A stretch of DNA of 64,000 bases from an uncultured Oscillospiraceae bacterium (GCA_910587645.1 CAJUNA010000006.1:62001-126000), one strand, 5' to 3'. Numbered from the stretch's first letter, positions 8,284 to 17,374 are shown. A program made the numbers and translations. The notes: generated from the sequence alone by a model not told the origin.

Positions 8284-9087
8284 AGGTAAACCACCGGTTG
8301 ACACGCCTTGGGACGCCTGGGCTTCCGCCGCTTTCTCCCGGCGAAGCTCCTCGTAGACCTCCGAGAGCAGGCGGCGGTCCTGCTTCGTGCCCATAAAGTC
8401 CGGTTCCCGGAACATGTCCGGCCTGCGGCGGAGGGTGCGGAGCATGGACTGCCGCTTCCGCCACAGGGCCACGTTGGCGTGGTGGCCGCTCAGGAGGATT
8501 TCCGGCACCTTGCGCCCGTGCCACTCCTCCGGGCGGCTGTACTGGGGGTACTCCAAAAGGCCGTTCCAGTGGCTCTCCTCCTCATAGCAGGCCGCCTCCG
8601 GCAAAACCCCGGGAACCATCCGGCATACCGCGTCCGCCACCGCCATAGCGGGAATCTCCCCGCCGGTGAGGACAAAGTCGCCCATGGAGATTTCCTCGTC
8701 TACGCACTCCTCTATGAACCGCTCGTCTATGCCTTCATAGTGGCCGCAGACTAAAATCAGATGGTCGTAGTCCGCCAGCAGTTGCCGCGCCTTGGCTTGG
8801 CAAAAGGTGGCGCCGCAGGGGGACATATAAATTGTGCGCGTCTTCTCCGTACCGAAGTTCTCCTTGATATAGGCCCAGCAGCGGTATAACGGATCCGCCT
8901 GCATCACCGCCCCCCGGCCCCCGCCATAGGGGTAGTCATCCACCTGCTTCTGCTTGTTGACGGTAAAATCCCGGATCTGATGGGCGTCGATGCGGATGAA
9001 GCCCCGCTCCTGGGCGCGGCCCAGGATGGATTCGTTCATCATATCCCCCACCGTCTCGGGGAACAGGGTCATTATATCAATTCTCAT
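8266..9087 (-). CDS. trmD: tRNA (guanine37-N1)-methyltransferase
   Basis: A 273-residue SPOUT-fold enzyme that methylates G37 next to the anticodon, using S-adenosylmethionine, and prevents frameshifting. Recognisable parts are the N-terminal MRIDIMTLFPE, DYPYGGGRGAVMQADP, the knot region LILVCGHYEGIDERFIEE, and EISMGDFVLTGGEIPAM. The C-terminal 25 residues (AAEAQASQG...) are a variable tail. Its start overlaps the end of rimM by 11 bases, the usual pairing of these genes. The common partners rpsP and the KH-domain gene are absent here; a BTAD regulator precedes rimM instead. Confidence 0.95.
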   Translation of the reverse strand: MRIDIMTLFPETVGDMMNESILGRAQERGFIRIDAHQIRDFTVNKQKQVDDYPYGGGRGAVMQADPLYRCWAYIKENFGTEKTRTIYMSPCGATFCQAKARQLLADYDHLILVCGHYEGIDERFIEECVDEEISMGDFVLTGGEIPAMAVADAVCRMVPGVLPEAACYEEESHWNGLLEYPQYSRPEEWHGRKVPEILLSGHHANVALWRKRQSMLRTLRRRPDMFREPDFMGTKQDRRLLSEVYEELRREKAAEAQASQGVSTGGLPGKSTD

Positions 9088-9583
9088 GCGTTCCCAAACC
9101 TTCCATCATGTGGATGTCAACGGTTCCCCCAGGGACGTTGATGGCGGCGATGAACGCCGGAACCGCCGGTACCAGATACTCGTCCTTCCCGCCCCGCACC
9201 GCGTAAATCTTGTGGGCGGGGTAGGTCAGGACTTCCGCGATTTTCCCGATTTCCTCCCCGGTTTCCGCGTCCCGGGCGGTGAGGCCCGCCAGCTCCTCGT
9301 CAAAGTACCCACCCTCCGGCAGGGGGACGTCCTCCCGGCGGACGGTGACCGTTTTGCCCTTCAAGGCCAGGGCCGCGTTCATATCATCTACCCCCCGCAG
9401 CTTCAGCAGCAGGCATCCCTTGTGGACGCGGCTGGCCGTGCAGTCCCAGGGCTTGTCCCCGATGTAAAATGTCTTGCAGCCGGCCAGGCCTTCCGCCTCC
9501 ACCCCCTGGGGCAGCAGCTTGACCTCGCCGCGTATGCCGTGGGTGTTGATAATCTGACCGGCGGTAATAAATGGCAGTTCCAT
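9077..9583 (-). CDS. rimM: 16S rRNA processing / 30S maturation factor RimM
   Basis: A 168-residue ribosome-maturation factor. The N-terminal half has the RimM pattern (TAGQIINTHGIRGEVKLLP), and the C-terminal PRC-barrel part contains EEIGKIAEVLTYPAHKIYAV and LVPAVPAFI. It binds ribosomal protein S19 and helps fold the 30S head. AAGGAG six bases before ATG supports the start. It lies 28 bases after the BTAD regulator gene and overlaps trmD, so the three are probably one transcript. Confidence 0.93.
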   Translation of the reverse strand: MELPFITAGQIINTHGIRGEVKLLPQGVEAEGLAGCKTFYIGDKPWDCTASRVHKGCLLLKLRGVDDMNAALALKGKTVTVRREDVPLPEGGYFDEELAGLTARDAETGEEIGKIAEVLTYPAHKIYAVRGGKDEYLVPAVPAFIAAINVPGGTVDIHMMEGLGTHEN

Positions 9584-9611
9584 GTTGTTCTCCTTATTTA
9601 GTATATAGCCC

Positions 9612-10829
9612 TTATCCCAGGACCGCGTCCACCGCCCGGATGCTGGTGCGGAGCAGCAGGGGGCAGCGGGGATATTCCTCCGTAAAGCGGCTGAGAATGC
9701 GGTCCAGGGCTAACTGGCCCTTGTCCGGCGTAGGGGAGGGGAGCAGCAGCAGGTATTGGTTGGCGCTGTACTGGGCCACCACGTCCCCACGGCGCAGGGT
9801 GGCCTGGATGCAGTCCCCCAGCTTCTCCATGTAGCTGTTCAGCAGCCGCAGCGGAGGCGTGGAGCCGTCCCGCATGAATGCTGAGATCATCGCTAAATTC
9901 ACGTTGCGGCCCGAGCGGGCGATGGAACGGGCTTCCAGGTTGTAAATGTCCGTAAAGACCTCCATTTCGCAGAAGAACGCGCCGGTAAGCCGCTCCTCCC
10001 GCAGAAGGAACCGGCTGATGGCGGCAAGGTCTTCCGTCTCCCGGGACGCGTTCCGGCTGCCCGCGCGGCTGATTTCCTGGTACAGCTCGGTAATCTCCGC
10101 CGGAGGAGTCAGGCCCAGCTCCGTGTAAAACAGGCTGTACATCCGCTTGTACCGCTCCAACGCTTGGCGGGTCTGGCCTGTGCGAACCAAGCCGCGGATC
10201 AGATAGAAATAAAAGCTCTCCTCATAGCCATCAATCTGGATGGCCCTGCCGCAGATGGGGATGACGTCCTCCCACCGTTCCTGGGATGCCAGAAGCCCCG
10301 CCGTGGTCTGCACCAGATGGACGTACAGAGAGTGGTAGTACGCCGCCAGACGCTTTACCCAGCCCTCGCCCATGGCCTTGGCCAAAAAATCGCTGCGGTA
10401 AAAGGCCAGCGCGGCCATACAGGTCTCCAAACGCTCCTCCGGCGACAGCCAGGGTGTCTTTACCCGCTGGCAGGCCAGCTCGAACAGGTCTGTGTCAATC
10501 TGGATGGGGAGGCCCGCGTTCCAGGCGTAGGAGCCGCGGGTGACTTGGATCAGCTCCCGGTTGTCGGGCAGCTCCAGCTCCTCCAGCATGGCCCGGACGC
10601 GGTAAACCAGGGTTTTCAGGGCGCCTTGGGGGCTTTTGCCCTGCTCGCCTGGGTAGAGGAGATTAATCAGCTCATCCACCGGGACCTCCCGGCTGCGGAA
10701 GGTGATAAGATACGCCAGCAGCATCCAGGGCTTCTTTAAATGGTAATTTGCGTCTCCAATGGTTTTATCTCCGTAGGTCAGGGAACAGCCGCCTAACATA
10801 CGGATCTTAAGGACCAGCTTGTCCGGCAT
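9612..10829 (-). CDS. BTAD-domain transcriptional regulator with degenerate GGDEF-like C-terminus
   Basis: A 405-residue protein. Residues 7-100 look like an OmpR-type winged helix (LKIRMLGGCSLTYGDKTI ... ALKTLVYRVRAML). Residues 100-250 form a helical bacterial transcriptional activation domain (TDLFELACQRVKT ... ERYKRMYSLFYTELGLTPPAEI). The last 130 residues resemble a worn GGDEF domain: RRGDVVAQYSANQYLLLLPSP stands where RxGGDEF would be, so no cyclase activity is expected. It resembles the SARP/AfsR class, but without an ATPase. GAGGA before ATG and a promoter at 10877-10905 support the start. It leads an apparent operon with rimM and trmD. The signal sensed is unknown. Confidence 0.78.
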   Translation of the reverse strand: MPDKLVLKIRMLGGCSLTYGDKTIGDANYHLKKPWMLLAYLITFRSREVPVDELINLLYPGEQGKSPQGALKTLVYRVRAMLEELELPDNRELIQVTRGSYAWNAGLPIQIDTDLFELACQRVKTPWLSPEERLETCMAALAFYRSDFLAKAMGEGWVKRLAAYYHSLYVHLVQTTAGLLASQERWEDVIPICGRAIQIDGYEESFYFYLIRGLVRTGQTRQALERYKRMYSLFYTELGLTPPAEITELYQEISRAGSRNASRETEDLAAISRFLLREERLTGAFFCEMEVFTDIYNLEARSIARSGRNVNLAMISAFMRDGSTPPLRLLNSYMEKLGDCIQATLRRGDVVAQYSANQYLLLLPSPTPDKGQLALDRILSRFTEEYPRCPLLLRTSIRAVDAVLG

Positions 10830-10876
10830 GGGGTCACATCCTCTCTTTTTATGGAATGCTCGCAGGGTCTCCTCCT

Positions 10877-10905
10877 ATTATGCCATACCTTGCAGGAAAA
10901 TGCAA
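10877..10905 (-). promoter_or_regulatory. Promoter of the BTAD regulator-rimM-trmD operon
   Basis: On the minus strand TTGCAT (10905-10900) and CATAAT (10882-10877) are 17 bases apart, about 50 bases upstream of the start codon. The rest of the 223-base gap to glycerate kinase shows no other clear feature. Confidence 0.6.
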
Positions 10906-11052
10906 TTGGGAAGAGGGGAGCGGTTTACGCTTGTCCCAACAGGCGGATGCCTGGGCACAGAAGACCCCCCTCAATTTGAATGCGCTGTTTGCGTCACTGT
11001 CTATCATGGTTCCACGGACTTTACGATTGCTCTTTTCTCAAAAAGGCTCATA

Positions 11053-12285
11053 TCATCCCTTAGCCAGCGCCACTCCCACATCATTGACATTCGTCCCCGT
11101 TGGCCCCGTCATCAGCAACCCATCCACCGCCCGCAGGGCGTGGTACGCGTCGTTGTCCCGCAGCGTTTCATACACATCCCATCCCGCCGCCAGCAGTGCG
11201 GCGTAAGAATCGCCGTCCACATACCCGCCTGCCGCGTCCGTAGGCCCGTCCGTACCATCGCTGCCCACGGAGAATACCGCCCCACCGGCAATCCCCGCGA
11301 TACCGGGCGCGGCAGCCAGCGCCAGCTCCTGATTGCGTCCTCCCAGCCCGTTTCCGGTGAGCCTGACCACAGTTTCCCCACCTGCGAGAAAAGCCAGAGA
11401 CCTGCCCTTTCCCGCGTGGGTGCGGACAATACCCGCCAAGAACCTGCCCGCTTCCCGTGCTTCGCAGTCCAGGCGGTCAGTCAGCAGCACCGGCTGATAT
11501 CCCAAGTCCCCGCAGGCCTTGGCAGCCGCGGCGCAGAGTTCTCCCACAGAGCCGGTAATCTGCGCGGTGGCATTGTGGAGCACCTTCGGCGTCTCCACCT
11601 CCAGCAGCTTCATTGCCCCCGGCGAGAGCTGTAAGCCATACTTCCGCACCGCCGCCAACGCCTGCCCGCAGGTAGAGGGATCCGCGCAGGCAGGCCCGCT
11701 TGCGATCACGTCCAGCGGGTCTCCCAGCACATCGCTGAGCACAACGCTGAACACCCTGGCCGGCGCGCAGGCCAGGGCGAACCTGCCTCCCTTCACGCCG
11801 GAGAGCCGTTTCCGGATGGCGTTGATCTCGGTAATATCCGCGCCGCAGGCCAAAAGCTGCTTCGTAATGTCCTGCAATTCCCCGGCGGGCAGGAGCGGCC
11901 GTTCAAACAGTGCGCTTCCCCCTCCCGAGAGCAAAAAGACCACCGCATCCTGTTCTGACAGCCCCTGGACTAACGCCAAGGCTTCCCCGGCGGCGCGGAA
12001 CCCGTTTTCATCGGGAACCGGGTGTCCGGCTTCCCGGCAGGCCACCCCAGGAATTTCGCCGCCCACATGCCCGTACTTTGTGATGACAAGGCCGCTGTCA
12101 ATGCGTTCCAGTACCTCTGAAGCGGCCTTCGCCATAGCCCAAGCGGCTTTGCCCACGGCGATAAGAATTATTTTCCCCCTGGCGCGGAACCCGGCCAAGG
12201 CCCGCCGTACGGCCTCCCCGGGCAGCACTGCGCCCAGGCTGGCGGAGATAATTTGTTCAGCGTGACAGCGAAGCCGGCGGTTCAT
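11053..12285 (-). CDS. Glycerate 2-kinase (GckA/MOFRL type)
   Basis: A 410-residue glycerate kinase of the DUF4147/MOFRL family, phosphorylating D-glycerate to 2-phosphoglycerate. It shows the N-terminal IILIAVGKAAWAMAKAA, the substrate-site FLLSGGGSALFERP, SDVLGDPLDVIASGP, and the MOFRL motifs AGGETVVRL and GRNQELAL followed by SVGSDGTDGPTDAAGG. The longer frame starts at 12345, but AGGAGGG six bases before ATG 12285 and a promoter overlapping the upstream codons select the shorter form. It stands alone, divergent from the 5'-nucleotidase gene. No neighbouring glyoxylate or tartrate genes define its pathway. Confidence 0.88.
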   Translation of the reverse strand: MNRRLRCHAEQIISASLGAVLPGEAVRRALAGFRARGKIILIAVGKAAWAMAKAASEVLERIDSGLVITKYGHVGGEIPGVACREAGHPVPDENGFRAAGEALALVQGLSEQDAVVFLLSGGGSALFERPLLPAGELQDITKQLLACGADITEINAIRKRLSGVKGGRFALACAPARVFSVVLSDVLGDPLDVIASGPACADPSTCGQALAAVRKYGLQLSPGAMKLLEVETPKVLHNATAQITGSVGELCAAAAKACGDLGYQPVLLTDRLDCEAREAGRFLAGIVRTHAGKGRSLAFLAGGETVVRLTGNGLGGRNQELALAAAPGIAGIAGGAVFSVGSDGTDGPTDAAGGYVDGDSYAALLAAGWDVYETLRDNDAYHALRAVDGLLMTGPTGTNVNDVGVALAKG

Positions 12286-12317
12286 AGCAGGCCCTCCTAT
12301 AGGATGATTTGCCATCC

Positions 12318-12345
12318 AGTATACCATGCTGCGGCGGAAATGCAA
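12318..12345 (-). promoter_or_regulatory. Promoter of glycerate kinase
   Basis: TTGCAT (12345-12340) and TATACT (12323-12318) on the minus strand are 16 bases apart, ending 32 bases before the chosen start. Confidence 0.65.
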
Positions 12346-12409
12346 AGGGCGTTTTTCCAGGGCAACGCCATTTTTTTGAAAAAAATTGTGGAAATTCCAA
12401 AATAGGGCT

Positions 12410-12437
12410 TTGAAAACTGGGGAAAATTTTGTATAAT
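12410..12437 (+). promoter_or_regulatory. Promoter of the 5'-nucleotidase gene
   Basis: TTGAAA (12410-12415) and TATAAT (12432-12437) are 16 bases apart, about 70 bases before ATG 12507, in an A/T-rich tract between divergent genes. Confidence 0.75.
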
Positions 12438-12506
12438 ATGGAAAGCGGACCGCACCTAGGGGACCCGGAGCGGCCCAGCATAAGAAAAGGAAGGAAAGGT
12501 GAGCAA

Positions 12507-14468
12507 ATGAAAGTAAGAAGCAAGTTCCTGGCGCTGCTGCTGGCGATGGTCATGGCCCTTGGCCTGATAGCCCCTGCGGCGGCATCGGAGGGCGCCGCGC
12601 CTGCTGCGGCGGAATCCGGAAAAATCGTGATCCTGCACACCAACGATGTACACTGCGGCATTGAGCAGAGTAGGTCAGACGGCGCGGTCACCGGTATTGG
12701 CTACGCGGGCGTCGCTGCCTACAAGGCGGAGATGGAGGCCCAGTACGGCGCGGCCAATGTGACCCTGGTGGACGCAGGTGACGCCATCCAAGGCGGCCCC
12801 ATCGGGACTCTCACCAAGGGCAAGGCTCTGGTAGAGATCATGAACAAGGTGGGCTACGACTTAGCGGTCCCCGGTAACCACGAGTTCGACTACGGCATGG
12901 ATACGTTCCTCTCCCTGGCGAAGGACACGGCGGAGTACCCCTATGTCTGCTGCAACTTCACCGACCTGGACGGCAACCCGGTGTTTGAGCCGTACCAGAT
13001 GATGACCTACGGTGAGACGAAGGTAGCCTATGTAGGCATCGACACCCCTGAAGCCTTTGTCAAATCCACCCCCACTTATTTCCAGGACAAGGACGGCAAT
13101 TACATCTACAGCTTCCAGCAGGGCAATGAGGGCAAGGACCTCTACGCCGCCGTGCAGAAGGCGGTAGACGCCGCGGAGGCCGCCGGCGCGGATTACGTGG
13201 TAGCCATCGGCCACCTGGGCGACGCCGGCTCCACCAAGGAGTGGAAGGCGGACGCGGTCATCGCCAACACCACCGGCATTGACGTGTTCATCGACGGCCA
13301 CTCCCATGAGGAAATCGAAAAGACCATGGGCAACAAGGACGGCGAGGACGTTGTCTGGGCGCAGACCGGCACTAAGCTTGCCAACATCGGCAAAGTTGTC
13401 ATCGACACCAAGACCGGAGAGATCACCCATGAGCTGGCCAAGGGCTATGACAAGCAGGACGAGGCCGTAGCGGCATTCGTCAAGGAAAAGACCGATGCCT
13501 TCGAAGCGGAGCTGAAGAAGGTAGTAGCGACCTCCGAGGTAGCCCTCACCACCAACGACGCCGAAGGCAAGCGCCTGGTGCGCAGCGGCGAGACCAACCT
13601 GGGCGACCTGTGCGCGGACGCTTACCGCGTGATGCTGGGCGCTGACGTAGCCTTTGTCAACGGCGGCGGTGTCCGCGCGGATATCGCGGCGGGCGACATC
13701 ACCTATGAGGACATCATCAACGTCCATCCCTTCGGCAACGAAGCGTGTATGGTAGAGACTACAGGCCAGAAGATCCTGGACGCCCTGGAGATGGCCTCCC
13801 GCCTGTATCCCGAGGAGAACGGCGGCTTCCTCCAGGTATCCGGCGTCACCTATACCATCAACCCGGGTACGCCCTCCTCGGTCAAGACCAATGACGAGGG
13901 TGAGTTTACCGGCGTAGACGGCGAATACCGCGTCACCGATGTCAAGGTAGGCGGCGAGCCCCTGGACGTAAAGAAGACCTACACCCTTGCTTCCCACAAC
14001 TACATGCTCAAGAGCGGCGGCGATGGTTTTGTGATGTTCAAGAACGACAAGCTGGTCAAGGACAGCGTCATGATCGACAACGCGGTTCTGATCAACTACA
14101 TTGTAGACGAACTGGGCGGCAAGGTCACGGCCAAACAGTACGGCGCGCCCCAGGGCCGCATCACGATTGCCGCCCCGGCGGTGAAGCCCACCGAGCCTGC
14201 CCCCGCGGAACCCGCCCCGGCGGAGCCCGCTCCTGAAGAACCCGCCCCGGTGGAACCGAAGCCCGCAACGCCTGCCCCCGAGGAGCCTAAGCCCGCCGCG
14301 TCCCCCAACACCTACACAGTGGGGAAGGGCGACTGCCTGTGGACTATCGCCAAGGCCTGCTACGGCGATGGCAGCAAGTGGACTGTGATCTACGAAGCGA
14401 ACAAGGATGCAATCAAGGATCCCGACTGGATCCATGTAGGCCTGGTTCTTGTGATTCCCGTTCTGTAA
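12507..14468 (+). CDS. Secreted 5'-nucleotidase (UshA-like) with proline-rich linker and LysM domain
   Basis: A 653-residue exported protein: signal peptide (1-27), calcineurin-type metallophosphatase (about 40-330), 5'-nucleotidase C-terminal domain (about 335-535), a linker of repeated PAPAEPAPEEP units (about 545-595), and a C-terminal LysM domain (about 600-653, NTYTVGKGDCLWTIAKACYG). Metal-binding motifs are all present: HTNDVH, DAGDAIQG, GNHEFDYG, GHLGD and DGHSHE. FVNGGGVRADI marks the nucleotide-binding domain. It probably strips phosphate from extracellular nucleotides while the LysM holds it to peptidoglycan. The chosen ATG has AAGGAAAGGTGAG upstream and gives a proper signal peptide; the frame's earlier start at 12429 does not. 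It is monocistronic. Confidence 0.9.
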   Translation: MKVRSKFLALLLAMVMALGLIAPAAASEGAAPAAAESGKIVILHTNDVHCGIEQSRSDGAVTGIGYAGVAAYKAEMEAQYGAANVTLVDAGDAIQGGPIGTLTKGKALVEIMNKVGYDLAVPGNHEFDYGMDTFLSLAKDTAEYPYVCCNFTDLDGNPVFEPYQMMTYGETKVAYVGIDTPEAFVKSTPTYFQDKDGNYIYSFQQGNEGKDLYAAVQKAVDAAEAAGADYVVAIGHLGDAGSTKEWKADAVIANTTGIDVFIDGHSHEEIEKTMGNKDGEDVVWAQTGTKLANIGKVVIDTKTGEITHELAKGYDKQDEAVAAFVKEKTDAFEAELKKVVATSEVALTTNDAEGKRLVRSGETNLGDLCADAYRVMLGADVAFVNGGGVRADIAAGDITYEDIINVHPFGNEACMVETTGQKILDALEMASRLYPEENGGFLQVSGVTYTINPGTPSSVKTNDEGEFTGVDGEYRVTDVKVGGEPLDVKKTYTLASHNYMLKSGGDGFVMFKNDKLVKDSVMIDNAVLINYIVDELGGKVTAKQYGAPQGRITIAAPAVKPTEPAPAEPAPAEPAPEEPAPVEPKPATPAPEEPKPAASPNTYTVGKGDCLWTIAKACYGDGSKWTVIYEANKDAIKDPDWIHVGLVLVIPVL

Positions 14469-14497
14469 CATGGGACCATTCCCACCGTAAAAACCGG

Positions 14498-14535
14498 AAG
14501 TGCCGGATGGCGTCAGCCGTCCGGCACTTTTCTTG
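14498..14535 (+). terminator. Terminator after the 5'-nucleotidase gene
   Basis: A stem AAGTGCCGGATGGC / GCCGTCCGGCACTT (one T-G pair) with a GTCA loop is followed by TTCTT. Confidence 0.9.
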
Positions 14536-14566
14536 GCGGAAATCAAAAAATAAAAGAAAAAACCAC

Positions 14567-14595
14567 TTGTGAAACAGATGTTTGTGTGGTATAAT
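14567..14595 (+). promoter_or_regulatory. radC-uvrB promoter with LexA-box-like site
   Basis: TTGTGA (14567-14572) and TATAAT (14590-14595) are 17 bases apart. The spacer holds AAACAGATGTTT (14572-14583), an inverted repeat sharing the AAC-N4-GTT core of the Gram-positive LexA site GAAC-N4-GTTC, well placed to block RNA polymerase. The promoter is clear; LexA binding is inferred. Confidence 0.7.
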
Positions 14596-14633
14596 ATCCC
14601 GAATAGAAACCGGCCTTGGGGAGGAAAAGAGAC

Positions 14634-15305
14634 ATGAACGTACACGAGGGCCACCGGGAGCGAAAACGAAACCAGTTTCTCCGCTGCGGCGCGGAATCCT
14701 TTGCGGACCACGAACTGCTGGAGCTGCTGCTCTACTACGCCATTCCCCAGAGGGACACCAACCCGATTGCCCATGACCTGATGAAGCGGTTCGGCAGCCT
14801 GCAAGCGGTGCTGGCCGCTTCAGCGGACGAGCTGATGGAGGTTCCTTATATTAAGGAGCGGGCGGCGGTGCTGATCCGGCTGTCCAGCGCCATGTACCAG
14901 CGCGCCCTTCTCTCAGATGAGGGGCAGGAGGTCATTCTGGACTCCCGGGCGCGGATCGGGGACTTTTTCCGGAAGATCTTCCTGGCCCACGCCACGGAAG
15001 CCATGTACCAGCTCTGCCTGGACGCCAAGGGGAAGAAGCGGGGCCTGTATAAGCTGGGGGAGGGCGATATGGGCAGCGTTGGCCTGAACATCCGGCAAAT
15101 CATGGAGAACACCCTGCGTTCCAAGGCGGTGCTGGTTGTGCTGGCCCACAACCATCCCAGCGGCGTGGCCTTGCCCTCCCATGAGGACGCGGTAGCCACC
15201 CGGATGGTGCGTGACGCGCTGGAAACCATGGACGTCCGCCTGGCGGATCACATCATTGTGGCGGACAACGACTACGTGTCCATGGCGGAATCAGGACTAT
15301 TGTGA
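14634..15305 (+). CDS. radC: RadC/JAMM-domain protein
   Basis: A 223-residue UPF0758 protein with an N-terminal helix-hairpin-helix part (HELLELLLYYAIPQRDTNPIA ... LMEVPYIKERAAVLI) and a C-terminal JAB1/MPN metal-binding domain (AHNHPSGVALPSHED, the JAMM motif). Its biochemical role is still uncertain despite the historic link to DNA repair. GGGGAGG nine bases before ATG 14634 is preferred over the in-frame 14616 start. It ends 12 bases before uvrB and has a promoter with a LexA-like box, so SOS co-regulation with uvrB is plausible. Confidence 0.88.
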   Translation: MNVHEGHRERKRNQFLRCGAESFADHELLELLLYYAIPQRDTNPIAHDLMKRFGSLQAVLAASADELMEVPYIKERAAVLIRLSSAMYQRALLSDEGQEVILDSRARIGDFFRKIFLAHATEAMYQLCLDAKGKKRGLYKLGEGDMGSVGLNIRQIMENTLRSKAVLVVLAHNHPSGVALPSHEDAVATRMVRDALETMDVRLADHIIVADNDYVSMAESGLL

Positions 15306-15317
15306 CAGGAGGTTTAT

Positions 15318-17285
15318 ATGCCTGCATTTCAAGTTGTATCGGAATACACCCCCTCCGGCGACCAGCCGGAGGCCATTGCCAAGCTGGCGCAAGGCATAGA
15401 GGACGGCCTGCGGGAGCAGGTCTTGCTGGGCGTTACCGGCTCTGGCAAGACCTACACCATGGCGAAAGTGATCGAAGCGGTTCAGCGCCCCACGCTGGTA
15501 CTGGCCCATAATAAGACCCTTGCGGCCCAGCTCTGCGAGGAGTTTAAGGAATTTTTCCCCAACAACGCGGTAGAATACTTTGTGTCCTATTACGACTACT
15601 ACCAGCCGGAGGCCTACATCGCCCACACGGACACCTTCATTGAGAAGGACGCGTCCATCAATGAGGAGATTGACCGCCTGCGGCTGAGCGCCACGGCATC
15701 GCTGCTGGAGCGGCGGGACGTGATTGTCGTGTCCTCGGTAAGCTGCATCTACGGCTTGGGCGAACCGGACGATTTTGAGAAGATGATGATTTCCCTCCGG
15801 GTAGGGGCGCAGATGGAGCGGGACGAGCTGCTCCGGCGGCTTATCGACATCCGCTACGAGCGCAACGACATTGCCTTTGAGCGGAACATGTTCCGGGTCC
15901 GGGGGGACACGGTGGAGCTATGGCCCGCCTATTGGAAGGACAGCGCCATCCGGGTAGAGTTTTTTGGCGATGAGATCGACCGGGTCAGCGAGATTAACCC
16001 TGTCACCGGGACAGTTACCCGCCGGCTGACCAACATCCCCGTCTGGCCCGCCAGCCACTATGTAGTCAGCCGGGAAAAGATGGAGCGCGCCATTGGAGAG
16101 ATCGAAAGCGAGATGCAGGCGCGGGAGAAGTGGTTTGTGGAAAACGGCAAGCTGGTGGAAGCCCAGCGCATCCGCCAGCGAACCACCTACGATGTGGAAA
16201 TGATGCGGGAGCTGGGGTACTGCAACGGGATCGAAAACTACAGCCGTGTGATTTCCGGCCGGCCAGTGGGTTCGCCGCCCATGACGCTGATCGACTATTT
16301 TCCTGATGATTTTGTACTGTTCGTAGATGAAAGCCATGTGACTTTACCCCAAGTGCGCGCCATGTTCAACGGCGACCGGGCACGGAAGGAGAGCCTGGTA
16401 GAGTATGGCTTCCGCCTGCCCTGCGCCTTTGACAACCGGCCGTTGAAGTTCGGGGAATTCCAGACCCGGTTTCACCAGGCGGTGTATGTCTCCGCCACCC
16501 CGGCGGAGTATGAGCGCACCCAGGCCGACCAGATTGTGGAGCAGGTCATCCGCCCCACCGGCCTGCTGGATCCCAAGGTGGAAGTCCGCCCGGTTCAGGG
16601 GCAGATTGACGATCTGATTGGTGAGATCAACGCCAGGAGTGCGAAAAACGAGCGGGTTCTGGTCACAACGCTGACCAAGCGGATGGCGGAAGACCTGACC
16701 CAATATCTGACCAAATCGGGCATCAAAGTGCGGTATATGCACCACGATGTGGAGACCATCGAGCGGATGGAGCTGATCCGCGACCTGCGGCTGGGCGAAT
16801 TTGACGTATTGGTTGGGATCAACCTCCTCCGGGAGGGCCTGGACATGCCGGAGGTCAGCTTGGTAGCAATCCTGGACGCGGACAAGGAAGGGTTCCTGCG
16901 CAGCGAGACCAGTTTGATCCAGACTATTGGCCGCGCGGCGCGAAACGCGGAGGGGCTTGTTATTTTGTACGCGGACACGGTCACAAGGAGCATGCGTTCC
17001 GCCATGGACGAAACGGAGCGGCGGCGCGGCATTCAAGACGCGTTTAACAAGGAGCATGGGATTGTACCCAAGACGGTGATCAAATCGGTTCGTGAGCTTT
17101 TGGAGCTGTCAAAGGCGGAGGCCGAGACACAGCGGCGGTCTGGAAAGAAGCTCACCAAGCCGGAGATAGCGGAGGAGATTGCCCGTCTGGAGAAGCAGAT
17201 GAAGGAAGCGGCAAAGATGATGGAATTTGAATATGCGGCGGTTCTGCGTGATAGAATGATCGAGCTCAGAAAAGAATTGCAGTAA
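15318..17285 (+). CDS. uvrB: Excinuclease ABC subunit B
   Basis: A 655-residue helicase-like subunit of UvrABC nucleotide-excision repair. Seen in order: Walker A GVTGSGKTYT, the beta-hairpin region FVSYYDYYQPEAYI, DESHVTLPQ (Walker B), SATPAEYE, helicase motifs GINLLREGLDMPEVSLVAILDADKEG and QTIGRAARN, and a C-terminal UVR motif (IARLEKQMKEAAKMMEFEYA) that contacts UvrC. Length is normal. CAGGAGG precedes the ATG. It is the second gene of a radC-uvrB operon; uvrA follows under its own promoter. Confidence 0.97.
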   Translation: MPAFQVVSEYTPSGDQPEAIAKLAQGIEDGLREQVLLGVTGSGKTYTMAKVIEAVQRPTLVLAHNKTLAAQLCEEFKEFFPNNAVEYFVSYYDYYQPEAYIAHTDTFIEKDASINEEIDRLRLSATASLLERRDVIVVSSVSCIYGLGEPDDFEKMMISLRVGAQMERDELLRRLIDIRYERNDIAFERNMFRVRGDTVELWPAYWKDSAIRVEFFGDEIDRVSEINPVTGTVTRRLTNIPVWPASHYVVSREKMERAIGEIESEMQAREKWFVENGKLVEAQRIRQRTTYDVEMMRELGYCNGIENYSRVISGRPVGSPPMTLIDYFPDDFVLFVDESHVTLPQVRAMFNGDRARKESLVEYGFRLPCAFDNRPLKFGEFQTRFHQAVYVSATPAEYERTQADQIVEQVIRPTGLLDPKVEVRPVQGQIDDLIGEINARSAKNERVLVTTLTKRMAEDLTQYLTKSGIKVRYMHHDVETIERMELIRDLRLGEFDVLVGINLLREGLDMPEVSLVAILDADKEGFLRSETSLIQTIGRAARNAEGLVILYADTVTRSMRSAMDETERRRGIQDAFNKEHGIVPKTVIKSVRELLELSKAEAETQRRSGKKLTKPEIAEEIARLEKQMKEAAKMMEFEYAAVLRDRMIELRKELQ

Positions 17286-17326
17286 TTTTCGTGCCCTGCG
17301 GTACAAAAAGGGGATCGGATTCCACA

Positions 17327-17374
17327 CCCGCCGCGGCGCTGCACTGGAGAAAGGAAACGCAGCGCCGCGGCGGG
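17327..17374 (+). repeat. Perfect 16-base inverted repeat between uvrB and uvrA
   Basis: Arms CCCGCCGCGGCGCTGC (17327-17342) and its complement (17359-17374) flank a 16-base purine-rich loop. There is no T-run on either side, so this is not a standard terminator. It may stabilise the uvrB mRNA end or block read-through into uvrA. Confidence 0.8.

Noticed and set aside
12861..14804. A 647-residue minus-strand open frame
   Set aside because: It lies opposite the 5'-nucleotidase gene and crosses its terminator; no motif was recognised.
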